Assembly (NCBI GenBank): GCA_030704615.1
Contig: CM060732.1
Coordinates: forward strand, 20,026,001 to 20,090,000
Length of the DNA stretch: 64,000 nt
Direction of reading: 5' to 3'
DNA from: Takakia lepidozioides
Lineage: Eukaryota > Streptophyta > Takakiopsida > Takakiales > Takakiaceae
In this document: positions 44,941 through 55,254 of the stretch, one piece after another
How the letters are laid out: the number at the start of each line of letters is the position of its first letter
Position numbering within the stretch: the stretch's first letter is position 1
Made by a program: the position numbers and the translations under genes
Notes under the pieces: generated by a model
Database searches by the model: none
Told to the model about the DNA's origin: nothing
Seen by the model: only the letters and a program-made list of their open reading frames with translations

Positions 44941-47758
44941 ATGACGAGGCGTTGTTTGTTGGAGAACACAGGGCCAAGGCAGCAGGTGAACGCGGAGACT
45001 GATTCACAAGAGCAGACCGAGACTGAGGCAGCGGTTGTGACACAGTCGGCGATAACGGTGCGCGTTGGAAACCAGCCTGTGGATGCAGAGATGACTCGCA
45101 GGGAAACTGAAGGAGGTGGAAGTACGAGGAACGCTGAACCGGGAGAAGGTCTAGAAACCCTAGAGCAGACAAAAATTCCAGCAGATGTGAGAGGGAAGAG
45201 GAAAGCTGCAGAAGGGGATCCAATTTCAAAACCTAAGAAGGCGCCAGTAAGTTTTCTCTAACTTACATTTCATTGTTGAAGATCTGCGTAGAGATTGAGT
45301 GGAATGTCCCAGAAAGGGATTGTCGCTACCGACCATCACCACGAAACAACGGTGATTTGCTTTCTACTCCTCTGTTAAGGGTTTACCGCACAATGAGTGG
45401 GTGACTGACGGTACCGTCATTCACCGTTGTTCAGATCATACAGTCTGTCTGATTGCCTTTCAAGCAGTCCTTCCTCTTCCCTTCTTTAGCAGGAACATGT
45501 GATTGAAGTCTACTGAATTGCGAGCGTCGTTAACGCCATTCGATTCTCCTCATGAGATTTACTTACATATGTGTTTGAAGAGAGAGTGAGGGTCGGCATA
45601 TTCAGTCATAATGTATTGCAATGCATTTTCTTTGTATGAGGTTGAACAGATAGAGAAGTGGAAAGGCGGTACCGCCAATCAAAGATTTGAAGACCATACT
45701 GTAGATCCAGGTAGAGTATCGATTGGAAAGTACTCTCGACATAGACAGGAAACCGTGAATGCTTGCGACGGTAATCACAATGGAGTCAATCTGAATAATC
45801 TGCACTTACTGTCCGCCCTAAACTATACTGAATGTCGTTGCCGCCAATCACTTACACATATATGTCATTACACAACACCGATCCGACAGGTCCTTATCTT
45901 TTGTGATTGTCGTTAACGCCGTTCGCTATCGCTCTCGCTTTTGTTTTGAATTCGGCAGGATCAGCTTTCTTGTGTAGATGGTTCTGAATTTGTTTCACAC
46001 CATTCATTTTGAGTTTCTTCGAGACAGAGTGATGGTCGTTACCGCCATTCACTATTTGCAAATTACTCAGTCAGATTTGAATGGCATCGTGCAGAAAAAT
46101 GTGAGGTCCAAGCCTACTGGATCAGAGGGGAAATGATCTGGAGATGGGGACGAGTCTGGAAAAAGCTCAGAGAATACAGATGAAGCAGATGAATCAAAAG
46201 TGCACTACCTTGACAAGGTGAAAGAACTCATGTCATTCCAGAAGGTAAACTCTCATGAAGTTATAAGGGACATGCTCGTATCTGGAGGGCATCTGGACAT
46301 CCCTCTGTGCCGGATGATATCTATGTCTGTTGTGCGTCCACCTCTTTCCCATGACATAACAAAATTGGAGAGTGATTTTGTGCATGGATACAGACTTGGT
46401 GCACAAGTTTTTTATGTGTCACTGACGGATATAAATGGGAAAAGCATATTAGTGTCTCCAGAGATCAGTGATAACTGGGATGAGTGATGGAAAGATGCCA
46501 ATGAGGAGTTCGAGCTGGGCCTCATGATGGGAAAGAACACCCAACAATTCTACAACCACATGTTCTACGTCTGGGACGGCAACCACCGATTGCTGGCATG
46601 GATGGGATACATCCAGAAACACCATGCGAAAGACAAAGACAAGCATGTTGCTGTGGAGGCAATGGTTTTGGATCCAGGAAACGACATCGCTAGGCTTCTT
46701 ACAGCTATGCACGACGTGAACAAGTAAGTCATCCTGGAGATTTCATTCCCTCTGTAGTGTCTTGTTAATCCCCAAAAAACAGTATTAAGGAATGCAATGT
46801 TTCCAATGTTTTTGCAGATCGACAGAGAAATCGCATGTGACAACAAGCTTGGTCCACACACTATTCCGAATTCAGAGGATTGGTCTGATGAAGTTGGATG
46901 ATTTTTGGACAGTACTCCCCCCCAATATAATCAAGAAGTGCGAAACAGGAAGAGCTGCAGGCACTTGGTATTCTTTGACTCGAGAGGCGTTTCTGGAGTA
47001 TATATATGCGGTAAGCCCGAGTCTGTACTCAGTTTACTTTTTGAATACATGTTTGTAGTCCCTTCGGTGCTAATCACTATTTGAATCGATGCAGCAAGAA
47101 CTGGCAAAGGCAGCTGAGAAGGGAAAATCCAAATATTACCGCACTACACCAGAGGAACTAAGGACATCAAAGGGTGTGGAAGCAGCAATAAAAAAGGAGT
47201 TTGAAATGCGAAGAATCAAATTGATGTCCGCCTTCGGAAAGCAGCTTAGAATAGTAGATCCTGGACTTGGTTCTGAGTTCCTTCAGCAGATCAAATCTCA
47301 CTATGACAAGCATGTGCATCCGGAGATGCAGCAGGAGAAATTGCACCGGCTGGCCATATCCACGGTCGACCCACAAACAAAAATAAGGTGGCTGGAGATA
47401 TGGAACTCAGATCAGACAGTAAAGGACTTGAATCAGTTCCCAAAGAGCACCATAGAGCCTGGCACAAAGGTGGAAGGAATCAGCGATTTGGTGTTTGATA
47501 ACTGGCTCCACAAGGCTACATTTTGGAGTCAGGTGTGTATTCAAATAAGCCGTTTTCTTTTCTTCAATTATGTGATGAGTATCTTATTTGCAATACTGAC
47601 AAATATACAATTTGCAGCTCGAAAAGCGCGCCGTCATTGTGCTGGATCAGACTTTGAAGACTTGAACATTTCGATTGTTTCCCCTCCCCAAATGTTATTG
47701 GAGGCATACATAAGGAAGTGGAGAGGTCTCACCTGGAGATATTGTTTTTTCAAAGATG
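44941..47758 (+). pseudogene. ParB-like domain protein, right copy (broken)
   Basis: Exons 44941-45246, about 46137-46723, 46818-47010, 47095-47532, 47618-47758. Same protein as 38029-35215, including FYVWDGNHRLLAWMGYI. Lesions not found in the left copy: TGA at 46485-46487 (left has Cys), a 4-nt insertion near 46860 that shifts exon 3, and a 1-nt deletion near 47662. It also shares TGA 46134-46136 with the left copy. The methyltransferase-like exons follow 1 kb downstream in the same sense. That is the order of bacterial and phage proteins with an N-terminal ParB domain and C-terminal methyltransferase, so they may be one split gene; I could not prove the joining splice. Confidence 0.7.
45316..46052. 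promoter_or_regulatory. Array of eight 24-bp palindromic sites in ParB intron 1 (right arm)
   Basis: Sites start at 45316, 45401, 45520, 45659, 45755, 45828, 45903 and 46029, i.e. 73-139 bp apart. The best has arms GTGACTGACGG and CCGTCATTCAC around TA. All lie between the exon 1 donor (45247) and exon 2. Confidence 0.9.
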
Positions 47759-47911
47759 GTAACATTTTACGGTCCAACGACTTTGACAGTCAGGTTGGAG
47801 GAGAGTGGGCCATGATGCGAGTTGTGTACAGGTGCAATATCATACTGGAAACTCTACTGCACTTTTTGGGAAATAATTTGGCTTCATAAGGATTGTAATC
47901 ATAGATCCAAA

Positions 47912-48657
47912 TTGAATGTCGTTGACGACATTCACTTCTTTGTCTGAGTCATTCTTAAGCGAGAATTTGAATTCACCTGGATTAGGAGCTTAGGGTGTAA
48001 TTATAGTGTCCCTGATTAGAATTGATAATGTCCCTGAATGGCGTTGACGACATTCACATCCAGAGTTGTTGAGAGGTCCTCAGAGTTATGTAAGTTTTTG
48101 TAATGTCCATAGAGTTTACAGTAAGGGTTCCTCACTTCAGTTTGCTGAATGTCAATGCAGACATTCAATTGTTCTGCATTGCTTTTGCCTCTTGCGAGAA
48201 ATCTTGAGGCTTGATTAGCTGTGTTACCAGAGATCCATAGTGAATGTCGTTGACGACATTCACTTCTATGTCTGTGTCATTCACCAGCGACAATTCGAAT
48301 TTACATGGATTGGGAGCTAATTAATTGGTTCCTTGTTCGTAATTTTGTGAATGGCGTTGACGCCATTCACATCCAGTGTTATTATGAGGTCCTCAGTGTT
48401 ATGTTCGTTATGAATGTCCATTGAGTTTTTGGGGAGGGTTCCTTAGTTGAGTTTCTGATTTCCATCCAATGATTTTGCCTCTTTTGATAAATCATTAGGG
48501 TTGATTAGCGTGTATTCACAAATCCAAAGTGAATGTCGTTGACGACATTCACTTCTATGTCTGTGTCATTCCAAAGCGAGAGTTTGCATTCAGGTGGATT
48601 AGATGTATTTGCAGTATCATTGAATGGAATGTTTTGAATGTCGTTGACGACATTCAC
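47912..48657. promoter_or_regulatory. Array of seven 24-bp palindromic sites between ParB and methyltransferase units
   Basis: Sites at 47912, 48034, 48145, 48240, 48347, 48529 and 48634, 95-182 bp apart. 48240 and 48529 are identical consensus sites (arms GTGAATGTCGT and ACGACATTCAC). 48347 has both arms changed in step (GTGAATGGCGT / ACGCCATTCAC), keeping the symmetry. Confidence 0.93.
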
Positions 48658-50218
48658 ATCCAGAGCTGTCGTGTGGTCCTGAAAGGTCCTTGGAGCAGTT
48701 CTCAGAGCCATTTCATTCCATGTTTTTTTCATTATGTGCTACTTGCATCTTACTCACTTTGCGCTTTGGTGGGTTGGGATTTATCTCATGTTTAACAAGT
48801 ACATGAAATATGTGCTTATGGAAGGAAATCACCTGAGCGGTATTCCAGACTATCTTGACATGTGGTCGGACCTTGCAAACGATCCAACCATGTATACTGC
48901 AGGGATATTGAAGGACTGGAGTCTTTCTCACTTCAGAGACTGTGGCTGGTACGTTGATTGCCCACCGGAGCACACGACCTTTCAAGAACAGCATATGAAA
49001 TATTTGAACAATAATGCTGAGATGTTGGCGCCTGTGACTGACGAAGAGTACCAAAGAAACATAGCAACATTGGCTGCCAAGGAGCCTGATGCTCAGGGAA
49101 CGCCGCAGAAGGGAAAGAAGGCGGGCCGCAAACCAAAAGACAAGGCTCTTGATGTCATAGCCATCTCACCAGCAAAGCCAAAGGACAAAGACAAGTCCAA
49201 AGAGAAGGAAAAGGACAAGGGGAAGGAGAAAGAAAAGGAGATGGAGAGTGGGCAGGACTTCACTGCTGGAAGATATACCCGCACAGTTCAGTGCGTGTTC
49301 GATGCCAAGCCACACCCTTCCCGTTCTGATTCGGCAGGAGAGATTAAAATTGTCAATGAGGGTTGGCTGTCGATGATGCAGAGTCGAAAGAGAGGATACA
49401 TTGGGGTGCCTTCGCCTACCTGGGACAACATAATCTCATTCCTCAATCTGGTGAGAATTCCAGTTTCTTTCCTTTTTCTCTGAAAGTTTCATTGGCAGTA
49501 TTTCAGTCTGGTTCTTTGAAAACATTCTTGCCATCGTTCTTAAAAAAAACATGTCTGTTGCAAGTGAGCACAGGTCCCATCTTCGTGTGCGGTGTGCAGA
49601 AAACATATGCGGCTGACATTGTCATTCTCGACATCCCGGATGGCCAGGCTGTGCTAGAAGTTCTTCCAAAGGGCAAGACGCCAGGCTGGAACAAATTCGA
49701 GGACAACTACTGGAGTTGGGTGTTCGGGTTCTGTAATAATTTCCTCTCTGATGCAGGGACACTTCTGCTTTTTCAGTCATGTGACAAAGATAGTCGTCGG
49801 GCATTGGCATCATACCTGAAGTCTTCAGGGTTTGAAGTTTTGCGCACATGGAATTGTGTGAACAGCCTCTACCTTGTGAAAGGGGGTTTCCCAGGTCAGC
49901 TGGTATGCCGTCTCCCTTCTGCTTGTGCTTTCATGATGAGTTTCAATGTTCTCTGCAGCTCCACTCTATAAGAATCTGTCATGATCGACACCGATCATCA
50001 CCGATTCGTGATAAAAATGATTGTTTTGTGCCTGAGTTTTGAATAGCCGATGTACACACTTCCACTATAGATTGTGTTTACCACACTAACTTGCTATCTT
50101 TGGCAGACGAGGATGTTCGAGGCGATCTGCCCGCGGAGGATTCGCACCTCCAAGACACCATCCTCCATCCGCAGCTTTGAGATTTCTGACCAGGGTTGTT
50201 TCGTCAACCCCCCCTATG
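48369..50218 (+). repeat. Block A, right copy
   Basis: Direct repeat of 31211-33040. Here it follows block B without a break, inside the intact palindrome 48347-48370, so this side shows the original order. Confidence 0.92.
48734..50218 (+). pseudogene. Methyltransferase-like protein, right copy, truncated
   Basis: Same exons 1-3 as 31578-33208 (48734-49450, about 49564-49902, 50107-50218), including DIVILDIPDGQ. The third exon is cut after GCFVNPPYG at a run of C, where terminal-type sequence begins, so motif X, motif I and the C-terminus are missing. An extra segment in the first intron (near 49470-49490) distinguishes it from the left copy. Confidence 0.85.
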
Positions 50219-50221
50219 GGG

Positions 50222-50345
50222 GGTGCTATTCCGTGAGCCTGGAGGCGCGAGCCTATGAGCCCAAGAAACCGTGAGCCCAGCACAGGCTCACGCCACGTCA
50301 GCATGCATACAGGGCCTATTCCGCGGGTGTCACCTATTTCCGCGG
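50222..50345 (-). repeat. Putative terminal region of the Mutator-like element (right terminus)
   Basis: GGCTCACGCCACGTCAGCAT, then CCTATTCCGCGGG and CCTATTTCCGCGGG. Same units as 34325-34520 in opposite orientation. Confidence 0.5.
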
Positions 50346-50539
50346 GTTGATCAGCCATTTCCCGGGAATGCAGAGTGGATATGTTACATCTATTGTATCC
50401 ATTGCATCCATCCATACGTTATCAACATACCAAGCCCTCACAAGTTTATGTGGGTACGTCGTGAGGAGGTGCACACTGACATCATCTAAAGCGGATCCCT
50501 GCGAAATCTTTTCTTACTCACCACCCTTGCGAACATGCC

Positions 50540-50760
50540 AGGTATGTGCGGGAGCATCATGGATGTTCATTAGATTTGAGAATGCCTGAACGCTCTTTGA
50601 TGAGGTGGACTTCACCGTGATGGATTCACCAACCATTCTTCTAGCAGGAATGGTTTGGAGACCAACGAGCAAATGATACGAGAATGCTCTACACGAACCA
50701 AAGTCGTTTGTTTGTTTTTGCAATGCACTCAAGTCTGTGAGGTCCACAAAACACTAAATA
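50540..50760 (+). pseudogene. Probable PPR remnant
   Basis: Conceptual translation across stops gives LFDEVDFTVM, a YENALHEPKSFVCFCNAL stretch and similar pieces resembling a PLS repeat of the 27-28 kb type. Heavily decayed; low confidence. Confidence 0.3.
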
Positions 50761-51093
50761 GATTGAAGGAACAATCCGGGCAGTCCATGCAACCCCCATC
50801 TCCAACAATAGTTTGTTCCCATGAATGTGCATTCCACGCACACATTGCAAACAGGACGACAAGGACACACAACCATCCCATTTCAAATTTGGCCCCGAAT
50901 AAAACCAAAAGAAAACTTCATATCAAGTGTCACAGTCATCAGAATCAGTCTCGACCTCCTGTGCTATGTCATCCACAAAGATTCTGGCCCCAACACCACG
51001 TCTTCTACCACGGCCGTCGATGGGTGGACTCCGAGTGCCATGAACGGACATGCTTGCTGCGAGTGCCTCCGCATAGACAGGTAGCACGCAAGA
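50655..51093 (+). CDS. ORF interrupted by the 51-57 kb element, 5' part
   Basis: Open frame ending HERTCLLRVPPHRQVARK at the target duplication. If the element is removed, it continues in frame at 56680 with TEEDWKEVQIGVIALEG to a GTAAGT donor at 56728. Family not recognised. The open frame across the empty site supports a real exon hit by the insertion, but the start is unknown and the upstream part overlaps the PPR-like remnant. Confidence 0.4.
51085..51093. repeat. Target-site duplication, left copy (CACGCAAGA)
   Basis: Identical 9 bp at 56671-56679. Nine bases is the usual Mutator-like target duplication. Confidence 0.8.
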
Positions 51094-51212
51094 GGTTAGC
51101 TATTTCATGAGCATGAGCGGCATGAGCGGCATGAGCGGAGTAATAAGACAATCGGTTTTCATGAGCAGAAGTACAAATTTCGAAAATAAAAAACAATAAA
51201 AAAAACATTAAT

Positions 51213-52574
51213 TTAATGCAATGTGTCAGGAAAAACAAATATATTATTCGGCCCCTTGAAGGGAAAATTGTAGTTTTGACAGTTGTGCTCATGATATTTC
51301 GTCTTCCGCTCATGCCAATTCCCAGCGACATGTGCAAATATGGCGCCGAATTTCGCGGTAATAGGGTCCGTAACCTGAAAAAACGGCGACGTATTTCGCG
51401 GTAATAGGTCTCTCTGGCGAAAAATGGTGCCGAATTCCGCGGCTATAGGTCCCCTCATGACAGGTAATTCGGCGCCATTTCTGTTCCCCCTCGCCAATTT
51501 GTGACAATGGGAACCAACGTGTATGCAAGCTCGGGTGAGGTCAGGGAAACGGTGCAACACATAGAACTGCTTGGCATTACAAACAGACATGCAGTGTGGT
51601 GGTTCTTTGCAATGCGCACACTTAAATGTGGAGTTCGGAACCTTCTCCTGAGCTCGAAATGGTTGATGAGCTGTGCCTGTCCAATCGGTCTCGTTCCTGT
51701 GACCTCTGGATTTAAAGTGGAAGCAAGTTGGGGAGAAACACCGCAACGCGCCCGCACAAACAACGTAGCGCACCCGCACACCATCGAGCATCTTCATGCT
51801 GGTGGTTTTGGTAACGCACCAAGGATGACCGTCATGTTTTCTATCCATATCTGTCAACATTCCGGACGCCCTCGAGTAGTCCGCCCGAGGAGGGAACTCA
51901 AAGAAGATATTACCGTCGACGTCGACGGGAAGGCATGTAACCGATTTAATTGCGAACTTGCTGTAGTCCAGCCCGGCCAGCTCCGACCGGTGTCCCTCCA
52001 GGTGAAGCCCTCGCAGAATTTCAAGAATAGATCGAACTGTGGTGCTCGTGCTGGGAATATGACTCCCTCCTCCACTGACGTCCATTGAGGACTTGCCTGA
52101 TCTCCATGACGACCTCGGAACTTCCATGACCTCGTCTGAGTCGGACAGGTTGTGAACAACCCGGTTCTCGCTCGTCTTCATGGATGGGTTTGGCTCTGGA
52201 TTTACTTCGTTGCGGACTTCTCTCTTTGAGGTAGCCACTCTCTGATTCGCGGATTGTTTCGTGGAAGGCGCCAGGATAGAAGGTGCATTTGGCGGGCAAA
52301 TGAAGTCCCCAACAGCCCTGTATATGACGCTGTCTGATGGTGGAACTTGCCATTCCCTGCCATCGCCAAAATCATCGTGGAGCACAACAATACTCTCGAC
52401 AACAAGGCCGTTTGAGTCCTTCATTTCCTCCTCCGAAAAAGCCGACCCCAGTTTCAGGTGGTATCGAACGCACAGATATTTCTCCATCACCCGACAGATG
52501 TCCCCTCTGCACGGAAATGAAGCTCTATGCTCGTAAGGAGGGCAGTACACTGTAGCGCTCGGGTTTTCCGCCAT
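51213..52574 (-). CDS. Transposase-derived DNA-binding-domain protein without catalytic domain
   Basis: One uninterrupted frame of about 453 codons from ATG 52574. It parallels the N-terminal half of the 44112 transposase: EKYLCVRYHLKLGSAF, CLPVDVDGNIFFEFPP, DRKHDGHPWCVTKT, CAGALRCFSPTCFHF, FKCAHCKEPPHCMSVC, RACIHVGSHCH. All Cys/His ligands are kept. At about 51490 similarity ends and the last 85-90 codons come from CCGCGAAAT-containing terminal repeats. The protein therefore keeps the presumed DNA-binding module and lacks the DDE core and SWIM finger. Such a product could act as a repressor or competitor of the transposase (inference). Sequence divergence from the 31-50 kb family is large, so it is a separate lineage. 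Confidence 0.75.
   Translation of the reverse strand: MAENPSATVYCPPYEHRASFPCRGDICRVMEKYLCVRYHLKLGSAFSEEEMKDSNGLVVESIVVLHDDFGDGREWQVPPSDSVIYRAVGDFICPPNAPSILAPSTKQSANQRVATSKREVRNEVNPEPNPSMKTSENRVVHNLSDSDEVMEVPRSSWRSGKSSMDVSGGGSHIPSTSTTVRSILEILRGLHLEGHRSELAGLDYSKFAIKSVTCLPVDVDGNIFFEFPPRADYSRASGMLTDMDRKHDGHPWCVTKTTSMKMLDGVRVRYVVCAGALRCFSPTCFHFKSRGHRNETDWTGTAHQPFRAQEKVPNSTFKCAHCKEPPHCMSVCNAKQFYVLHRFPDLTRACIHVGSHCHKLARGNRNGAELPVMRGPIAAEFGTIFRQRDLLPRNTSPFFQVTDPITAKFGAIFAHVAGNWHERKTKYHEHNCQNYNFPFKGPNNIFVFPDTLH
51340..51460 (-). repeat. Three CCGCG-AAT / CCTAT terminal-type motifs
   Basis: Reading on the minus strand: CCTATAGCCGCGGAATTCGG, CCTATTACCGCGAAATACG, CCTATTACCGCGAAATTCGG. The same motif pair marks the ends near 34330, 40420 and 50340 and recurs at 56566-56610. 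Confidence 0.65.
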
Positions 52575-52799
52575 GGGAGATGTGCACACAAGACTACCAG
52601 GATGGTGTGCGGGGAAGCTCCCTGGTAGAAGGGGGATGCAGCGATGGGAAGGAATGCGGTGCCGATTTGTCCGAGCGACGAAGCCTGATCCAAATCCAGG
52701 GAGCCAACTATCTCAAAAATCCAGAGTCAGAGTGTTAATGAACCTTGTCTCCGGAATGCGGCCCCTGGTCTTTGCGCAATAACTGCCAACGGTATGCAG

Positions 52800-53915
52800 T
52801 CAGAAAATGGGGGGCCGTCCGGATGATGTCGGCTGAAGGGGAGAAGCCGGCACCGTGCCGTCACATTACTACCCCCGAATGGAAATTCGGCACCCAATAC
52901 CCAACAGGGGCCGCACGGATGAAGTCGTCTGGGGCAGAGATGCCGGCACCTGTCCGACAAAAAACATCCCCCAGATGGAAATTCAGCGCCGAATTTCCAT
53001 TCGGATCCACCCAAAGGAAGTCCTGTCGGGGGGTCAGGCCGAAAACTGGCCGACCTAAAAACCTCCGCGGATGGAAAAACGGCGCCGAATTTCCATCCGA
53101 GGCCTTTCGGATGCAGTCGGCTCGGGGGAAAGGCCGCCATCTGGCCCTCACATTACAACCCCCGGACGGAAATTCGGCACTGAATATACAACAGGGAAGC
53201 CCGGATGAAGTCGCCTCGGGCGCAGAGGCCGGCGCGTGTGCGACAGAGAACATCCCCTGGATGGACATTCGGCGCCGAATTTCCATCCGGGCCCCCCCAA
53301 AGGAAGTCGTGTCGGGGGTTAGGCCGAAAACTGGCCGGCATAAAAACATCCCCAGATGGAAAAACGGCGCCGAATTTCCATTCGGGAGGGTTCGGATGCA
53401 GTCGGGGAGGGGGGAGAGGCCGGCACCTGGCCGTCACATTTCAACCCCCGGATGGAAATTCGGCACCGAATATCCAACAGGGGACGCTCGGATGAAGTCG
53501 CCTCGGGCGTAGAGGCTGGCACGTGTTCGACAGAGAGCATCCCCTATATGGAGATTCGGCGCCGAATTTCCATCCGGGCCCCCCCAAAGGAAGTCGTGTC
53601 GGGGGGTCAGGCCGAAAACTGGCCGACATAAAAACCTCCCCAGATGGAAAAACGGCGCCGAATTTCCATCAGGGGCCGTTCCAATGCAGTTAGGGAGGGG
53701 GGAGAGGCCGGCACCTGGCCGTCATATTTCAACCCCCGGACGGAAATTCGGCACCGAATATCCAACAGAGCGGCGGAGAGGCCGGCACCTCTCCGACAGA
53801 GACCATCCCCCGGATGGAAATTCGGCGCCGAATTTCCATCGGGGCCCCCTCAAAGGAAGTCGTAAAAACCTCCCAGAATGGAAAAACGGCGCCGAATTTC
53901 CGTCCGAGGCTGTTC
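52800..53915. repeat. About 287-bp satellite with GGCGCC palindromes, 3.8 units
   Basis: Unit starts at about 52839, 53128, 53413 and 53701 (at GAGAGGCCGGCACCTGGCC). Each unit holds palindromes built on GAAATTCGG-CGCCGAATTTC with GGATGG/CCATCC flanks. The last unit has an internal deletion. Long frames on both strands here (up to 255 codons) are repeat-derived. Confidence 0.9.
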
Positions 53916-54049
53916 CGATTTGCCTCTAGCAGTCAAGGATTCCAAGAAAAACGTGTCTACAAGTGCACTTCAGCCACAAAACAAACAGTTAGGTTTGTTA
54001 TTCTCCGAAAAATCAATCGGACACGCTCAGAATTACCTGCAGGAAGGTA

Positions 54050-54975
54050 ATTCAGCGCTTCGAAATACCTGGCGAATGGAAATTCGGCGCCGAATATCCA
54101 TATGCCAGCGATCCGACTTACCTGCTGGATGGAAATTCGGCGCCGGATTTCCATCCATCCGGGATTCGAGTTACCTGCAGGATGGAAATTCGGCGCCGGA
54201 TCTCCATCCATCTGCTCTCCGACCAACCTTGCGGATGGAAATCCGGCGCCGGATTTCCATCCATCCGCCTCCGAATTACCTGCTTGAGGGAAATTTCGCG
54301 CGCTGCCCTACCTGTGCGGATGGAAATCCGGCGCCGGATTTCCATCCATCCGCTTCGGAATTACCTGCGTGAGGGAAATTTCGCGCGCCGACCTACCTGC
54401 GCGGATGGAAATCCGGCGCCGGATTTCCATTCATCCACTTCAGAATTACCTGCGTGAGGGAAATTTCGCGCGCCGCCCTACCGAATTTGCAGCGCCGACT
54501 TACCTGGAGGATGGAAATCCGGCGCCGGATTTCCATCCATCCGCGCTCCGAATTACCTGCATGATGGAAATTTTGCGCGCGACCTACATGGCGGATGGAA
54601 ATCCGGCGCCGGATTTCCATCCATCCGCTCTTCGAATTACCTGCATGATGGAAATTTTGCGCGCCGACTTTCCTGAAGGATGAAAATCCGTCGCCGGATT
54701 TCCATCCATCCGCGCTCCGAATTACCTGCATGACGGAAATTTTATACCTGGCGGATGGAAATCATGCGCCGGATTTCCGTCCATCCGCTCACAAATAACC
54801 TTCATAACAGAAATTTGCAGCGCCGACTTACCTGGAGGATGGAAATCCGGTGCCGGATTTTCATCCATCCGCTCTTCGAATTACCTGCATGACGGAAATT
54901 TTGCGCGCCGACTTACTTGGCGGATGGAAATCCGGCGCCGGATTTCCATCCATCCGCTCTTCGAATTACCTGCAT
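54050..54975. repeat. About 85-bp palindrome array, about 12 units
   Basis: Each unit carries GGATGGAAATCCG next to its complement around GGCGCC, followed by ATCCGC, a GAATTACCTGCATGA segment and GGAAATTTTGCGCGC. Sites near 54075, 54137, 54190, 54247, 54325, 54410, 54515, 54605, 54688, 54760, 54850 and 54935; a few have lost the core. Confidence 0.88.
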
Positions 54976-54976
54976 G

Positions 54977-55148
54977 ACTGGAAAAATGGCGCCGAATTTC
55001 TGATTTTGGTGCCAGTCAGATCTGGGACTTAGCCATTTTCGGCCCCGAACTGGAAAAATGGCGCCATTTTTCCAGTTCGGGGCCGAAAATGGCTAAGTCC
55101 CAGATCTGACTGGCACCAAAATCAGAAATTCGGCGCCATTTTTCCAGT
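54977..55148. repeat. Perfect 172-bp palindrome centred on GGCGCC
   Basis: Arms of 86 bp with no mismatch and no spacer, centre between 55062 and 55063. Arms contain CTGGAAAAATGGCGCC, GAATTTCTGATTTTGGTGCC, AGTCAGATCTGGGACTTAGC and GGCCCCGAACTGG. Able to extrude a long cruciform. Confidence 0.95.
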
Positions 55149-55211
55149 TCTGGCCCAGTCAGATCTGGGACTTAGCCATTTTCGGCCCTGAACTGGAAAA
55201 ATGGCGCCGAG

Positions 55212-55254
<43 letters not shown>

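Larger units (their letters stand above)
43206..48358. repeat. Block B, right arm of the 5.1-kb inverted repeat
   Basis: Reverse complement of 34615-39760. On this side the transposase continues to its C-terminus, and the ParB-like unit runs on into block A in the natural order. Confidence 0.93.

Noticed and set aside
45316-48657. CRISPR-like look of short repeats with regular spacers
   Set aside because: Sites are palindromic, variable in sequence, lie in introns of a eukaryotic transposon gene, the intervals are themselves conserved between arms, and there are no cas genes.
34325-50345. One simple transposon with clear target duplications spanning the whole region
   Set aside because: Three terminal-type regions are present, and I found no matching flanking duplication for any pair.
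52745-53512. Long open frames across the palindrome array (up to 255 codons)
   Set aside because: They follow the satellite period, have equivalents on both strands and restart in each unit; the bases are explained by the repeats.
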